Shown: positions 34,064 through 43,861, counted from the stretch's first letter. The stretch: DNA of 64,000 nucleotides from Hungatella sp. (GCA_009712635.1 WASS01000026.1:1-64000); one strand, 5' to 3'. A program made the numbers and translations. The notes: a model not told the origin generated them from the sequence alone.

Positions 34064-36053
34064 TGACAACAGAACAATCCGTGTTGCATTCGTTGGTAAT
34101 CCCAACTGCGGGAAGACAACTCTGTTTAATGCTTTTACCGGTGCAAGGCTGAAAGTGGCAAACTGGCCGGGTGTTACGGTGGAGCGTGTGGAAGGGGAAA
34201 CCATTTATAAGGGCCAGACCATACGAGTAATTGATACACCAGGAATTTACAGCCTGACCAGCTACACCATAGAAGAAATTGTTACAAGAAAGTGTCTGGA
34301 AGATGAATCCGTTGATGTGATTATTAACGTTGTGGATGCTTCCTCTCTGGAGCGGAATTTATATTTGACACTTCAGCTTCTGGAACTGAAAAAGCCAGTG
34401 ATTCTGGCTCTTAATATGATGGATATTGTAGAAGACAGAGGGATGGAGATTGATCTTCACCGCCTTCCTGAAATGCTTGGGAATATTCCGGTGGTACCGG
34501 TTTCAGCCAGAAAGCGGACCGGTCTTGACGTTCTCATGCATGCAGTGGTTCATCATTATGAGGAAGGCCCCCAGGGAGTGGTGGTTACGTACACACCACG
34601 AATTGAAAATAAGATATCCAAAGTGGAGACAGTGCTGAAAGCCCATTATGGAAAGCTTAAAAATCTGCGGTGGCATGCCATCAAGTTTCTGGAATATGAT
34701 GAAGAGGTGGCTAATGACCATCCGGTTGATTTAAGCAATATTATTGATCATAATTATGAAAAACAGATTATAAATGAGAAATATGATTATATAGAAGGGG
34801 TGATCCATGAGTGCCTGGTTAACAAAGAGCAGAAGGCGGCAATGACGGATAAGATTGACGCTTATTTAACCCATCCCTTCTGGGGAGTTCCTTTGTTTCT
34901 TGGTATTATGGCCCTTGTGTTTTTCCTGACATTCACGGTGGGGGATTTCCTCAAGGGTTATTTTGAGATTGCACTGGATCAGCTATCGTCGTTTATGTAT
35001 CAGATGATGACGGGGATTCATGCAGCGGACTGGATTACCTCCCTGGTAGTGGATGGAATTGTTGCAGGTGTAGGAGGAATTCTTACTTTTCTCCCGAATA
35101 TTTTCATTCTGTTTCTTGCCCTGGCTTTTTTGGAAGACAGTGGTTATATGGCGAGAGTTGCTTATGTAATGAATGAGATAATGGGAAGGGTGGGACTTTC
35201 CGGCAAAGCGTTTCTTCCCATGCTTTTAGGGTTTGGCTGTACGGTGCCGGCTGTGATGGCTGCGAGAGCGCTGCCCAGTGAAAGGGACAGGAGAAGGACA
35301 ATACTCATCACACCGTTTATGTCCTGTTCTGCCAGACTGCCTATTTACGTTTTGTTTTCAGAGATGTTTTTTCCCAACCATGCGTTGATTGCGGCTTATT
35401 CTTTATACGTGATCGGACTTATGGTTGCGATTTTGATTGCCCATGTGACTCATAAGATGATAAAATCACAGGAAGAGGATACACTTTTAATTGAGCTGCC
35501 GGAATATAAGACGCCCAATGCAAGAACGGTTGCAATTTATGTGTGGGATAAAGTGAAAGATTACCTTGGAAAAGCAGGTACTACCATATTTCTGGCCTCT
35601 ATCGTATTGTGGTTTGTACTCAATACAGGGTTTCATGGATTTGTCACAGATGTATCACAAAGCTTTGCAGCCATGATTGGCAAAGTTTTAATTCCTGTGC
35701 TTACTCCTGCGGGCCTGGGTGACTGGAGAATTGCAGTAGCGCTTATTTCCGGACTTTCTGCTAAGGAAGTGGTGGTTTCCAGTTTTTCCGTATTATTTGG
35801 AATCAGTAATATAAATTCGGCAGCAGGAATGGTTGAATTATCCGGATTACTGGGCAACGTGGGATTTGGCGGAGTGAATGCATATGCGCTGATGATTTTC
35901 TGCCTTCTTTATTCCCCATGTATTGCTGCGGTTGCCACCATAAAGAAAGAAACCGGATCACTGAGATGGACGCTTGGTATGGTTCTGTTTCAGCTGGCGG
36001 TTGCTTGGTTCTTTGCTGTAGTGGTGTACCAGATTGGAAGTTTGATTTTTTAA
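34056..36053 (+). CDS. feoB: Ferrous iron transporter FeoB
   Basis: 665 aa. An N-terminal GTPase domain has G1 GNPNCGKT (14-21), the G3 motif DTPGIYSL and G4 NMMD. A helical GDI linker (about 170-275) joins it to the polytopic Fe2+ channel, with two Gate motifs around GFGCTVPA and SPCIAAVATI. The start ATGAGTGATGAC overlaps feoA by 8 bases. Expression is probably repressed by Fur through the promoter at 33727. The C-terminus is short and has no separate FeoC gene after it. Confidence 0.97.
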   Translation: MSDDNRTIRVAFVGNPNCGKTTLFNAFTGARLKVANWPGVTVERVEGETIYKGQTIRVIDTPGIYSLTSYTIEEIVTRKCLEDESVDVIINVVDASSLERNLYLTLQLLELKKPVILALNMMDIVEDRGMEIDLHRLPEMLGNIPVVPVSARKRTGLDVLMHAVVHHYEEGPQGVVVTYTPRIENKISKVETVLKAHYGKLKNLRWHAIKFLEYDEEVANDHPVDLSNIIDHNYEKQIINEKYDYIEGVIHECLVNKEQKAAMTDKIDAYLTHPFWGVPLFLGIMALVFFLTFTVGDFLKGYFEIALDQLSSFMYQMMTGIHAADWITSLVVDGIVAGVGGILTFLPNIFILFLALAFLEDSGYMARVAYVMNEIMGRVGLSGKAFLPMLLGFGCTVPAVMAARALPSERDRRRTILITPFMSCSARLPIYVLFSEMFFPNHALIAAYSLYVIGLMVAILIAHVTHKMIKSQEEDTLLIELPEYKTPNARTVAIYVWDKVKDYLGKAGTTIFLASIVLWFVLNTGFHGFVTDVSQSFAAMIGKVLIPVLTPAGLGDWRIAVALISGLSAKEVVVSSFSVLFGISNINSAAGMVELSGLLGNVGFGGVNAYALMIFCLLYSPCIAAVATIKKETGSLRWTLGMVLFQLAVAWFFAVVVYQIGSLIF

Positions 36054-36072
36054 TTGGATAGAGGATAAGCTG

Positions 36073-36852
36073 ATGAATGATAAACTGCTTGTGGAAACTG
36101 CTGTTCTGGCAGGTGAGATTATGTTGATAAGTGGTGCGGAGATCTTTCGTGTGGAAGATACCATTGACCATATTTTAAGAAAAGCAGGCCGGAATACGGC
36201 AGAAGCCATCGTATTTTCCACAGGCATTTTTGCATCCTTAAACGATCCGTCCATAGAAGCGATTACAGTAGCAAGAAGAGTGACGGTCAGAAATACCAAT
36301 TTAAACCGGGTTTATCTGGTGAATGATGTGTCAAGAAAGCTTTGTGCAGACCTTATGACGGTGGAAGAAGCATTTGAGCGGCTGAAGGAAATACGAAAGA
36401 CGGTTCAGTTTCATAAGAGGCTTAAGGATATGGGCTTTATGGGAGTGGCAGTATTTTTTACACTGCTTCTTGGAGGTAACGCAAGAGACTGTGTGGCGGC
36501 TGCTGTAACCGGAGCTGTGTTGGCGGTAGCCATGGAGATTTCTCTAAAGATCCGTTTAAATGATTTCTGTGCCAATGCATTTTGTGCCTTCTTAATTGCT
36601 CTGACCACTCTTTTTCTGGAGAGATGGGGATTACCTGGAATTAAAAGTGATATTATTATAATTGGCGCCATCATGCCTCTAGTGCCGGGAGTAATCTTTA
36701 CCACAGCGATCCGCGATACGTTAAATGGTGATTATGCATCAGGTACGGCAAGAATTGTGGAAGCTGTGGTGATTGCCCTTGCAGTAGCGGCAGGAGTGGG
36801 AGCTGGTATGGGGCTGTATCAGTGGCTGACCGGGGGGTATTTTATATGGTGA
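36073..36852 (+). CDS. Threonine/serine exporter family protein, large (ThrE N-terminal domain) half
   Basis: 259 aa. A cytosolic alpha/beta part (about 1-115, GAEIFRVEDTIDHIL and the R-V-T-V-R-N segment) precedes about five membrane spans. This is the first half of a ThrE-type amino-acid exporter, a family that in Corynebacterium exports threonine and serine as a single protein. In many Firmicutes it is split into two genes, as here. The next gene, which overlaps its stop, supplies the second half. It lies 19 bases after feoB and may be cotranscribed. Confidence 0.87.
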   Translation: MNDKLLVETAVLAGEIMLISGAEIFRVEDTIDHILRKAGRNTAEAIVFSTGIFASLNDPSIEAITVARRVTVRNTNLNRVYLVNDVSRKLCADLMTVEEAFERLKEIRKTVQFHKRLKDMGFMGVAVFFTLLLGGNARDCVAAAVTGAVLAVAMEISLKIRLNDFCANAFCAFLIALTTLFLERWGLPGIKSDIIIIGAIMPLVPGVIFTTAIRDTLNGDYASGTARIVEAVVIALAVAAGVGAGMGLYQWLTGGYFIW

Positions 36853-37265
36853 TTCAGACAGTTGGAGCATTTCTTGCAGTGATCAGCTTTTCTCTGATAC
36901 TGGAGCTTCCGAAAAAGTATCTGATACTTTCAGGAACAATCGGTGCAGTCGGCTGGCTGGTATACCTTCTTGTACAAGCCGCAGCCGGATCGGTTATAGC
37001 TGCGGCTTTTTTATCCACACTTTTGGTAGCGCTGTTCAGCCATATTGCTGCAAGAGTGTGTAAAGCACCTGTTACAGTGTTTTTGGTAGCAGGAATCCTG
37101 CCTTCAGTGCCTGGTGCTTCTATATACCGAAGCGTGTCTTATGTGATCAGTAATGACCCGGTGCTTTCCAGTCATTATCTGGTGGAGACACTTCAGGTTT
37201 CCGGTGCCATTGCCATGGCAATTTTTATTATGGATTCATTGTTCCGATTGGGAAAGAAGAAGTAA
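36846..37265 (+). CDS. Threonine/serine exporter family protein, small (ThrE_2) half
   Basis: 139 aa with four hydrophobic segments and the family motif LVAGILPSVPGASIYRSV in the second half. ATG 36846 overlaps the preceding stop by a few bases, and a G-rich site (GGGGGG) lies about 8 bases before it. The two proteins should form one export complex. Its last 38 bases overlap the end of the convergent DUF5688 gene, and no terminator separates the two. Confidence 0.86.
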   Translation: MVIQTVGAFLAVISFSLILELPKKYLILSGTIGAVGWLVYLLVQAAAGSVIAAAFLSTLLVALFSHIAARVCKAPVTVFLVAGILPSVPGASIYRSVSYVISNDPVLSSHYLVETLQVSGAIAMAIFIMDSLFRLGKKK

Positions 37266-38193
37266 AAGCAACGGACAGGTGGTTCTTTGATCTGGAATAA
37301 TGATAGATATGGTTGGAGAGGCGGTCTTCCTGAGGAACCTCCTCCTGATTGATGGAAAATACGGTTTCCGCCAGCTCTTCATAGGAAATATGATTGCTGT
37401 GAGGAATTAACAAGACTTCGTGAATGCTGGATGGCAGAATGATTAAATCGCCTTCCATGCTGTCTGCGAAGTCTTTTAATATGTCTTCATAGAACATACA
37501 GGCAGAACCGTGGACACCGTAAGGATTGGTAAGGACATACATGGGAGGGGACAGGGGAGAGGGGGCAAATAAACCAGACCAGTCTTCCTCTTTTATTTCC
37601 GTGTCTGAAGATTTTCTTGCGATTTCTTTTATTACCTCCATAAGAGAACTGATCCGTGCAGGAAATAAGTCCGGAGTGTTTAATTTAGCATACTGATATA
37701 AATCTTCGGTGGATAAGTTCCATAGTTTTTGGTGGGAATTGTGGATAATAGCTGTGAGAAGCTGGTCCTCTTTCTTGTTTAAAGACAGACAGAAGATCAG
37801 TGATAAATCCAGATCTGGTAATGATATGTGGGGGAGATCGGTTAGAAGGGAGCGGTTAGCCGGTTCATTAATCAGGCGGAAAATAATACGGTCTGTTAAA
37901 GGGCTTTCTGAGTGCAGTTCTTCTATAAAATTATCATCTGGCAAATGCTGCGTCTGATATAATTCCATAATCTCATCTACAACCTGGGGGAATGATTTTC
38001 CATTTTTATAAGTATCATAAAATGTCTTAAGATAAATAGCCGGAGCCGTGTGTTCCTGTGGCCTGCTGATGCAGATACCGTCAAGGGTCAGTCCGTTGTT
38101 TTTGGTAATGCTTTGAAGCGTCAGATTGTAGCCAGAGCCAAAACGTTCTTCCAGTGATTCCTTTACTGCTTTTTGAAATTGCTCGTATACCAT
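37228..38193 (-). CDS. DUF5688 family protein
   Basis: 321 aa cytosolic protein of a family frequent in Lachnospiraceae, function unknown. The start MVYEQFQKAVKESLEERFG and the segments NGLTLDGICISRP and YGVHGSACMFYEDIL are typical. The sequence is rich in charged residues and has no membrane span or signal peptide. ATG 38193 lies 9 bases after AAGGAGG. The frame open to 38250 has no such site. The 3' end overlaps the exporter gene on the other strand by 38 bases. Confidence 0.82.
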   Translation of the reverse strand: MVYEQFQKAVKESLEERFGSGYNLTLQSITKNNGLTLDGICISRPQEHTAPAIYLKTFYDTYKNGKSFPQVVDEIMELYQTQHLPDDNFIEELHSESPLTDRIIFRLINEPANRSLLTDLPHISLPDLDLSLIFCLSLNKKEDQLLTAIIHNSHQKLWNLSTEDLYQYAKLNTPDLFPARISSLMEVIKEIARKSSDTEIKEEDWSGLFAPSPLSPPMYVLTNPYGVHGSACMFYEDILKDFADSMEGDLIILPSSIHEVLLIPHSNHISYEELAETVFSINQEEVPQEDRLSNHIYHYSRSKNHLSVAFTSSFPIGTMNP

Positions 38194-38345
38194 ATGAGTA
38201 TACCTCCTTAGATTTGATCTATGTAAATCGCATGATGCGAGATACAGCACAGTAGTTGAAAAATGGGATTAGATATGATTACCAGATATGCAGACAGATA
38301 AGCAATAAAATCAAGTCCATTATACATTAGTTGATAAAAAATGAC

Positions 38346-38363
38346 AATATGTTTAGACATATT
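38346..38363. promoter_or_regulatory. Inverted repeat, candidate operator for the MMPL operon
   Basis: AATATGT-TTAG-ACATATT is a perfect 7-bp inverted repeat with a 4-base centre. It lies 40 bases upstream of the TATAAT at 38403-38408 that probably serves the MMPL gene. The length and symmetry fit a TetR- or MarR-type site, but no such regulator gene is next to it. Confidence 0.5.
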
Positions 38364-38402
38364 TGGAATTTTGTCAAAAAATCATTCAACTTAAAAAGAT
38401 TG

Positions 38403-38408
38403 TATAAT
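38403..38408 (+). promoter_or_regulatory. -10 element of the MMPL operon promoter
   Basis: TATAAT 61 bases before the MMPL start. No good -35 is seen 16-18 bases upstream, which suits a promoter that needs an activator. Confidence 0.5.
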
Positions 38409-38468
38409 TACAAAGTTGGAAATTGGTATTATGGTATACACTGAAAAGACGAATAAAGGGTGAGGACA

Positions 38469-40766
38469 GTGAATACAAAAGAAAAAAACAAAAAGCTTCA
38501 TGATACCAGACCTAAAAAAAGACATTCGGGCCTTATAGAACTGATCGTTAAGAACGGCAGACGAATTGAAAAACTCTTTGCGCTGGCAGTAATCATATCT
38601 GCTGTCTGCGCCTGCTTTGTTCATGTTAATTATGATCTGAGCGAATATCTTCCCGACTGGGCACCAGCGAAAAAAGGCCTGAATGTAATGGAAGAAGAAT
38701 TTGGATATCCAGGCACTGCCAGGGTGATGGTTGGTCCTGTAACTCTATATGAAGCAAAGGCCTATAAGGACCGGATTGCGGATATAGATGGTGTGGATAT
38801 GGTGATGTGGGCAGATACCACCACCGATGTTTATAAAGCCAACATATTTATTAACTACGATGATATCCAGGATTACTATAAGGACAATTATGCTGTTATG
38901 GATATCATTTTTAAAGAAGGGGATTCCAGCAGTCTCACCAAGTCTGCAATCAGCCAGATGCAGAAGATGACAGGTGACAAAGGCTATTTCATGGGATCAG
39001 CAGTTCAGAACAAATCGTTAAATGAGACCCTTACCAGAGAAATCAGTATTGCCATGGCTATGGGAGTGGTAATGATTGCACTGGTATTGTGCGCGACAAC
39101 GACTTCATGGTTTGAACCATTTCTCTTCCTGATGATTATGGGAATTGCAATCATTATTAATATGGGAACCAACCTGATGATTGGTACCATATCATTTATT
39201 ACGTTCAGTGTGGCTGCTATCTTACAGCTGGCAGTAGCCATGGATTATTCGGTTTTCCTTCTGGACAGTTTTACAAAAGAGCGGGAAAAAGGAGACGATC
39301 CGGTAACGGCAATTACCAATGCTCTTCACAAATCCATACCGTCCATTCTCGCAAGTGGCGCGACAACCATTATCGGCTTTCTGGTTCTGATGCTGATGCG
39401 CTTTTCCATCGGATACGATTTGGGATTTGTTCTGGCAAAGGGAATTGTAATCAGCCTCGCTACGGTTCTGTTTTTAATGCCTTCCCTGTTGCTTCGATGG
39501 GGAGACAGAATCAAAAAAACAGAGCATCGTTCTTTTATGCCGTCCTTCCATGGACTTGGAATTCTTGTACATAAAGTGCGCTACGGTGTTCTGACTGCAA
39601 TCGCACTCCTTGTAATACCGGCTTTTATAGCCCAGAACATGAATTCATTTACATTCGGAAACGGTGCACTGGGGTCAAGCCCGGGTACCAGAGTATATAA
39701 TGACGAACAGCAGATTAACAGCCGGTTTGGAAAGAGTAATTTAATTCTTGCGGTCGTTCCGAACACAAACATGGTGACGGAAAAGAAATTAACAGATACA
39801 CTGAAGGACCTGGATTATGTAAGATCAGCAACTTCTCTGGCCGGTACCTTACCAGAAGGCATACCGGAAACGATTATACCAAAGAGCATAACAAGCCTGC
39901 TGCATACAAAAGATTACAGCAGAATTATGATCTATGTAAAATCTTCGGATGAAAGTGATTTTGCATTCCAGTGCTCAGATGAAATTACAGCCATCGTAAA
40001 TCAGTATTACCCAGAGGGAGCTTATATAACAGGGGTGATTCCATCTACCCAGAATATCAGGTCAATCATTACGGAAGATTATAATTTTGTAAATATTCTT
40101 TCCATATTGGGTGTAGGACTGGTGGTTATGGTCACCTTCCGTTCTCTGATAATTCCTGTTATTGTTTTAATCCCCATTGAAGTGGCTGTATTTATCAATT
40201 TTGCAATTCCTTATTTTACAGGAGAGGACATCTTATACCTTGGATATATCATTGTCAGCTGCCTTCAATTGGGAGCAACGGTGGATTACTCCATTCTGAT
40301 GACCAATAACTATATGGATATAAAGAAAAAATATCCGGAAAAGGCAAGGGCCATTAAGCACACCATTTCCAAAAGTGCACTTTCCATTCTGACTTCCGGG
40401 ACTATTCTAACCATAGTTGGATACGGGCTTTATTTTATTTCTTCGGTATCGGCGATTGCGGGTCTGGGACACTTAATCGGGCGTGGAGCTTTTATCAGCG
40501 TTATTATGGTACTTTTCCTGCTGCCGGTTCTTCTGACCCTGGCAGATCCGGTGTTAATGTGGGAGGAAGGTAAAAGGCAAAAGATCGTTGCTTCTCATCA
40601 GGCAGTAATTGAAAAGAAAAAAGCGTTTAAAGCGAACAGAATTGAAAAAAAGAAAGCTTTGCTGGAAGAGGAACAATCAAAAGCTGGTAATCCAGAAGGT
40701 GGACAGAAAACAGAGACAGATGATAAAAAGCAGGAACAGGAGGAAGTGAAAAACAATGAAAAGTAA
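38469..40766 (+). CDS. MMPL/RND-superfamily exporter
   Basis: About 765 aa. Two MMPL halves are visible. Each has one span, a large extracellular loop, then five spans. TM blocks are at about 35-52, 185-345, 370-390 and 545-720. The second half holds GYIIVSCLQLGATVDYSILMTNNYM, the charged in-membrane Asp-Tyr motif of proton-driven RND transporters, and the first half has the equivalent MDYSVFLLDSF. The C-terminal 60 residues are a Lys/Glu-rich cytoplasmic tail. Substrate unknown, probably a lipid or amphiphile. GTG 38469 is assumed, and GTG 38460 is possible. It overlaps the next gene by 11 bases. Confidence 0.88.
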   Translation: MNTKEKNKKLHDTRPKKRHSGLIELIVKNGRRIEKLFALAVIISAVCACFVHVNYDLSEYLPDWAPAKKGLNVMEEEFGYPGTARVMVGPVTLYEAKAYKDRIADIDGVDMVMWADTTTDVYKANIFINYDDIQDYYKDNYAVMDIIFKEGDSSSLTKSAISQMQKMTGDKGYFMGSAVQNKSLNETLTREISIAMAMGVVMIALVLCATTTSWFEPFLFLMIMGIAIIINMGTNLMIGTISFITFSVAAILQLAVAMDYSVFLLDSFTKEREKGDDPVTAITNALHKSIPSILASGATTIIGFLVLMLMRFSIGYDLGFVLAKGIVISLATVLFLMPSLLLRWGDRIKKTEHRSFMPSFHGLGILVHKVRYGVLTAIALLVIPAFIAQNMNSFTFGNGALGSSPGTRVYNDEQQINSRFGKSNLILAVVPNTNMVTEKKLTDTLKDLDYVRSATSLAGTLPEGIPETIIPKSITSLLHTKDYSRIMIYVKSSDESDFAFQCSDEITAIVNQYYPEGAYITGVIPSTQNIRSIITEDYNFVNILSILGVGLVVMVTFRSLIIPVIVLIPIEVAVFINFAIPYFTGEDILYLGYIIVSCLQLGATVDYSILMTNNYMDIKKKYPEKARAIKHTISKSALSILTSGTILTIVGYGLYFISSVSAIAGLGHLIGRGAFISVIMVLFLLPVLLTLADPVLMWEEGKRQKIVASHQAVIEKKKAFKANRIEKKKALLEEEQSKAGNPEGGQKTETDDKKQEQEEVKNNEK

Positions 40767-42873
40767 ATGGAGCGCAGTATATCGGCTGACAGCAGCGACA
40801 CTCATCACTTCAATGATCAGCATTAATATGGCTGGAAATATTTACGCCGGCCCGCCAGCTGTATCTGTGGATGAAACACTATATGTAAATCTGGACTATT
40901 ACGGAAAAGAGACTGACAGCAGCGTGGTAAAAGGAGTCACATTAAATGGAATCCGCTCCTTTTCTGATTATGGGACTTATAAGGATATTACCAATATGTC
41001 AAATTATGCCCAGCCTGCTGTTGACGGAGACACCGTGACCTGGCAGCTTCCGGAAGATACAAAGGACCGTTTCTATTATGAATGCCAGTTAAATAACGGT
41101 GAAGTAGTTCTTCCATGGGATTTTGATATCTCCTATAAATTAAATGGTATACCAAAAGAAGCCCAGGATCTTTTACATGCAGATGGGCTGGTAGAAATAG
41201 ATGTTCACTGCATTCCCAATAAGAATGCCAATATATATTATCAGAACAACATGCTTTTACAGGTTGCGACAATGGTAGATATGGAAGATGTCAATTCCGT
41301 TGAAGCGCCCGGAGCGCAGATCCAGTCTCTGGGTACCTATAAGGCTGTTCTATTTGCAGCTGTTCCAGGTCAGGAAAAAACATTTCATATTGAAATAAGT
41401 TCCCGCGATTTTGAATCCAGCGGAGTAATTATGATGATGGTTCCGGGAACCCTGGATCAGATCAGTGATATTGCTGATGTAAAAGAGGCAAAGGATACGT
41501 TTAAGGATTCCGCAGACGAGCTGCTTGATGGTATGAATGAAATGCTGGATACGCTGCACAACATCAGCAATGGTATGGATGTTACGAAAAAGGGACTGAG
41601 CCAGCTGCAGGGAGCAAGAGAAAACTTTGATGCATCGAAGGATGAAATAATCTCAAAAACAGATGCAAGTATAGACAGTCTGGAAGCTGCCAATCAGAAG
41701 ATCAGCCAGCTTGCGCCGGATATTATGGCCAATAAGCAGGGACTTGATGATGTAAATAACAAAGTAAATACTCTTGTGGAAACACTTCAGGATTCCGGGG
41801 AAGATTTCTATAATTTGTCTTCAGCCTTAAGAGATTTAAAAGATTCCCTGGGAGATCTCCAAAGCGGTCTGGAGGAGTCTGATGCAGATCAGATTACAGG
41901 TGAGATTAAAGATATTGAGCAGCAGCTTGATGGGATTCAGAGCGTTTTAAAGAAGCTTGGTTCAACTGCTTCCCCGTCTCAGGCATTAAGTGCAGAAGAT
42001 CTTGAGAAACAGGCAGAGAGCATGCAGCAGCTTATGAGTGATATGAATGATGTGCTTGATGACCTGGAGTTTTCCCTGGGGGCAGATGCGGTAGCCAAGC
42101 TTCGTGCCCAGCTTCAGTCGGTTGCGGCTTCCGGCATGAGCAACCCCAATGCGACTGCACTGGTACAGACAGCAGCTGTATTATCAAAAATCTTAAACTC
42201 CATGAACAACATCTTATCCAGTGTTCGTTATACAATATCCGGAATTGATGTGCAGGGAGGGGTTAAGGATAGTAAGGCAGTCATAAGTAAGCTCGCATCC
42301 ATTTCATACGATATTGATACTACCATCGGAGATGTGGTCAGTTTAAATAAAACAAAAAATGATAATAAGGCAGCCTTTGATTTAATGCTTGATGATACGG
42401 CCGCATCTGTAGAACAGATCAGTTCCGCAACCAACCAGGTAATTTCCCTGTTCCGTAGTGTTCAAAACACCATAAAAAACAATCGGGCAGCTTTGGAAGG
42501 TGGTACAAAAGATACTTTAAACGGATTGATTGATATTTTGGAAAAGGCGGCGGATACTTCCTCTACCACAAATAAGCTAAAAGGAGCCAATGAGAGTATC
42601 AGAAACAGTCTGGATGAGAAACTGGATAAGATTGCTGACGACAGCAATCTGCTGGAAATGAATTTAGATGATAAGATGGTATCCTTTACATCGGATAAGA
42701 ACCAGACTCCTTCCAGTATCCAGATTATCTTAAGGTCACAGGAAATATCAGAGGATGATATAAATACCAATGCGGTGGATATTGAGCCGGCGCCTGTGGA
42801 TGTGGGAGTATGGCAGCGGGTGAAGAATGTATTTGCAAAGATGTGGAATGCGGTTACGGGGATTTTTAGTTAA
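40756..42873 (+). CDS. Secreted coiled-coil protein paired with the MMPL exporter
   Basis: 705 aa, family not recognised with certainty. It has a signal peptide (about 1-31, ending NIYA). A beta-rich N-terminal domain lies at about 35-235, then long helical coiled-coil stretches rich in Asp, Ser and Leu (about 240-480 and 515-640), and a short amphipathic C-terminus (VWQRVKNVFAKMWNAVTGIFS, last 21 residues). There is no clear transmembrane anchor after the signal peptide. The start lies inside the end of the MMPL gene, so the two are translationally coupled. An external adaptor that bridges exporter and cell wall is the simplest inference. Some YhgE/Pip-type MMPL partners have a similar coiled-coil layout. 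Confidence 0.75.
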   Translation: MKSKWSAVYRLTAATLITSMISINMAGNIYAGPPAVSVDETLYVNLDYYGKETDSSVVKGVTLNGIRSFSDYGTYKDITNMSNYAQPAVDGDTVTWQLPEDTKDRFYYECQLNNGEVVLPWDFDISYKLNGIPKEAQDLLHADGLVEIDVHCIPNKNANIYYQNNMLLQVATMVDMEDVNSVEAPGAQIQSLGTYKAVLFAAVPGQEKTFHIEISSRDFESSGVIMMMVPGTLDQISDIADVKEAKDTFKDSADELLDGMNEMLDTLHNISNGMDVTKKGLSQLQGARENFDASKDEIISKTDASIDSLEAANQKISQLAPDIMANKQGLDDVNNKVNTLVETLQDSGEDFYNLSSALRDLKDSLGDLQSGLEESDADQITGEIKDIEQQLDGIQSVLKKLGSTASPSQALSAEDLEKQAESMQQLMSDMNDVLDDLEFSLGADAVAKLRAQLQSVAASGMSNPNATALVQTAAVLSKILNSMNNILSSVRYTISGIDVQGGVKDSKAVISKLASISYDIDTTIGDVVSLNKTKNDNKAAFDLMLDDTAASVEQISSATNQVISLFRSVQNTIKNNRAALEGGTKDTLNGLIDILEKAADTSSTTNKLKGANESIRNSLDEKLDKIADDSNLLEMNLDDKMVSFTSDKNQTPSSIQIILRSQEISEDDINTNAVDIEPAPVDVGVWQRVKNVFAKMWNAVTGIFS

Positions 42874-42953
42874 GAGAATTAAAGTAAAAGGAAGTCTTTT
42901 CCATAGGTTGTTTCTTTGGCAAACTGCCTTAGGTGGAATGAATCAATAAATTT

Positions 42954-42992
42954 AAACAGCCGGTAATAGTCTAATTGTTATCGGCTGTTTTT
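42954..42992 (+). terminator. Terminator of the MMPL operon
   Basis: AAACAGCCGGTAA pairs with TTATCGGCTGTTT (13 bp with one G-T pair), running into five T. The rest of 42874-43181 is AT-rich and holds only the promoter at 43094. Confidence 0.88.
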
Positions 42993-43093
42993 ATGTAAGT
43001 AAAATCATTATTATCTTGTTATTTATTGCTCCGGATACATAACGTCATTTGCCTTAAAAGATAGACAGAACCATATAAAATACAACATATATC

Positions 43094-43122
43094 TGTTATT
43101 TTGAGGAAATATATGGTATAAT
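43094..43122 (+). promoter_or_regulatory. Extended -10 promoter of the small membrane protein gene
   Basis: TGG-TATAAT (43114-43122) is an extended -10. The -35 (TGTTAT) is poor. Confidence 0.6.
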
Positions 43123-43181
43123 TCAATCAGATATCCATTGATTCATCAGTATAATTCTTTTTGTATCCTGGGGGTAACTAT

Positions 43182-43583
43182 ATGACAAATATTGTTGGGA
43201 TTACAGTTTATGGAGTGTTGTATTTAGTGGTTATGCTTTTACTTTTTGTTTTATTCTTTCTGGGAAAAGATTGGATGATGCTTACCGGTCTGTCTGGTTT
43301 TTTACTCATGGGGCTGATTTTGTCAATAACCGTAACCAGTTACAATTACATTGATTTGATACATAGTAAAAACATGGTGGAAGTCAGCAGAACAGAACGT
43401 ATTCCAGAGGTTGTAAAGGTGGGTAATCTTTACAGGAGTAACTGGAAAACGGTTCAGATCGCCTACGGTTTACCTGGTAATCAAAAGGAATACTATTCCG
43501 TAATGAGAAGCAGGAGTGGATTGTTCGTCATCGAGGGAGGGGTATTGCATACCAGATCAGAGGGAAGAAAGGCAGCTGAATGA
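43182..43583 (+). CDS. Small membrane protein, unknown function
   Basis: 133 aa. Two hydrophobic segments (about 5-28 and 32-53) are followed by a soluble C-terminal part of about 75 residues with alternating beta-like pattern (VVKVGNLYRSNWKTVQIAYG). I do not recognise the family. The orientation with the tail inside or outside is unclear. ATG 43182 has GGGGGTAA before it. A TTG in frame at 43161 is less likely. It is a single gene with its own promoter and terminator. Confidence 0.7.
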   Translation: MTNIVGITVYGVLYLVVMLLLFVLFFLGKDWMMLTGLSGFLLMGLILSITVTSYNYIDLIHSKNMVEVSRTERIPEVVKVGNLYRSNWKTVQIAYGLPGNQKEYYSVMRSRSGLFVIEGGVLHTRSEGRKAAE

Positions 43584-43628
43584 TGGAACAGATCAGCTGT
43601 TTTGCATAGGAGCAGTATATAGATTTAA

Positions 43629-43681
43629 AACGGGCTTGTCTGATATTCTTATACTAAGAATGCAGACAGGTCTGTTTTTTT
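43629..43681 (+). terminator. Terminator after the small membrane protein gene
   Basis: AACGGGCTTGTCTG pairs with CAGACAGGTCTGTT (14 bp with G-T pairs) around an inner ATTCTTA-TAC-TAAGAAT, then a T-run. No gene was found between 43584 and 43861. Confidence 0.85.
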
Positions 43682-43810
43682 ACACGGTTATAATAAAAAT
43701 TGTATTAAATATATCTCTACGTGGATATACATGGTTTAAGAGAATAATTACGGACAGGTATCTATTAATAAAAATCAGCTGAAATTGGTAAAAACCCCTA
43801 TAAACAAAAG

Positions 43811-43835
43811 AAAACCCTTATAAGCTAAGGATTTT
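43811..43835 (-). terminator. Terminator of tRNA-Arg (minus strand)
   Basis: Read on the minus strand, AAAATCCTTA pairs with TAAGGGTTTT (loop GCTTA), and the right arm ends in TTTTCTTTTG. Confidence 0.65.
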
Positions 43836-43861
43836 TGGTGAATAATTCCAGATAATTATAG

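Noticed and set aside
43516-43782. 88-codon open frame after the small membrane protein gene
   Set aside because: It overlaps the real gene in another frame and crosses a strong terminator.
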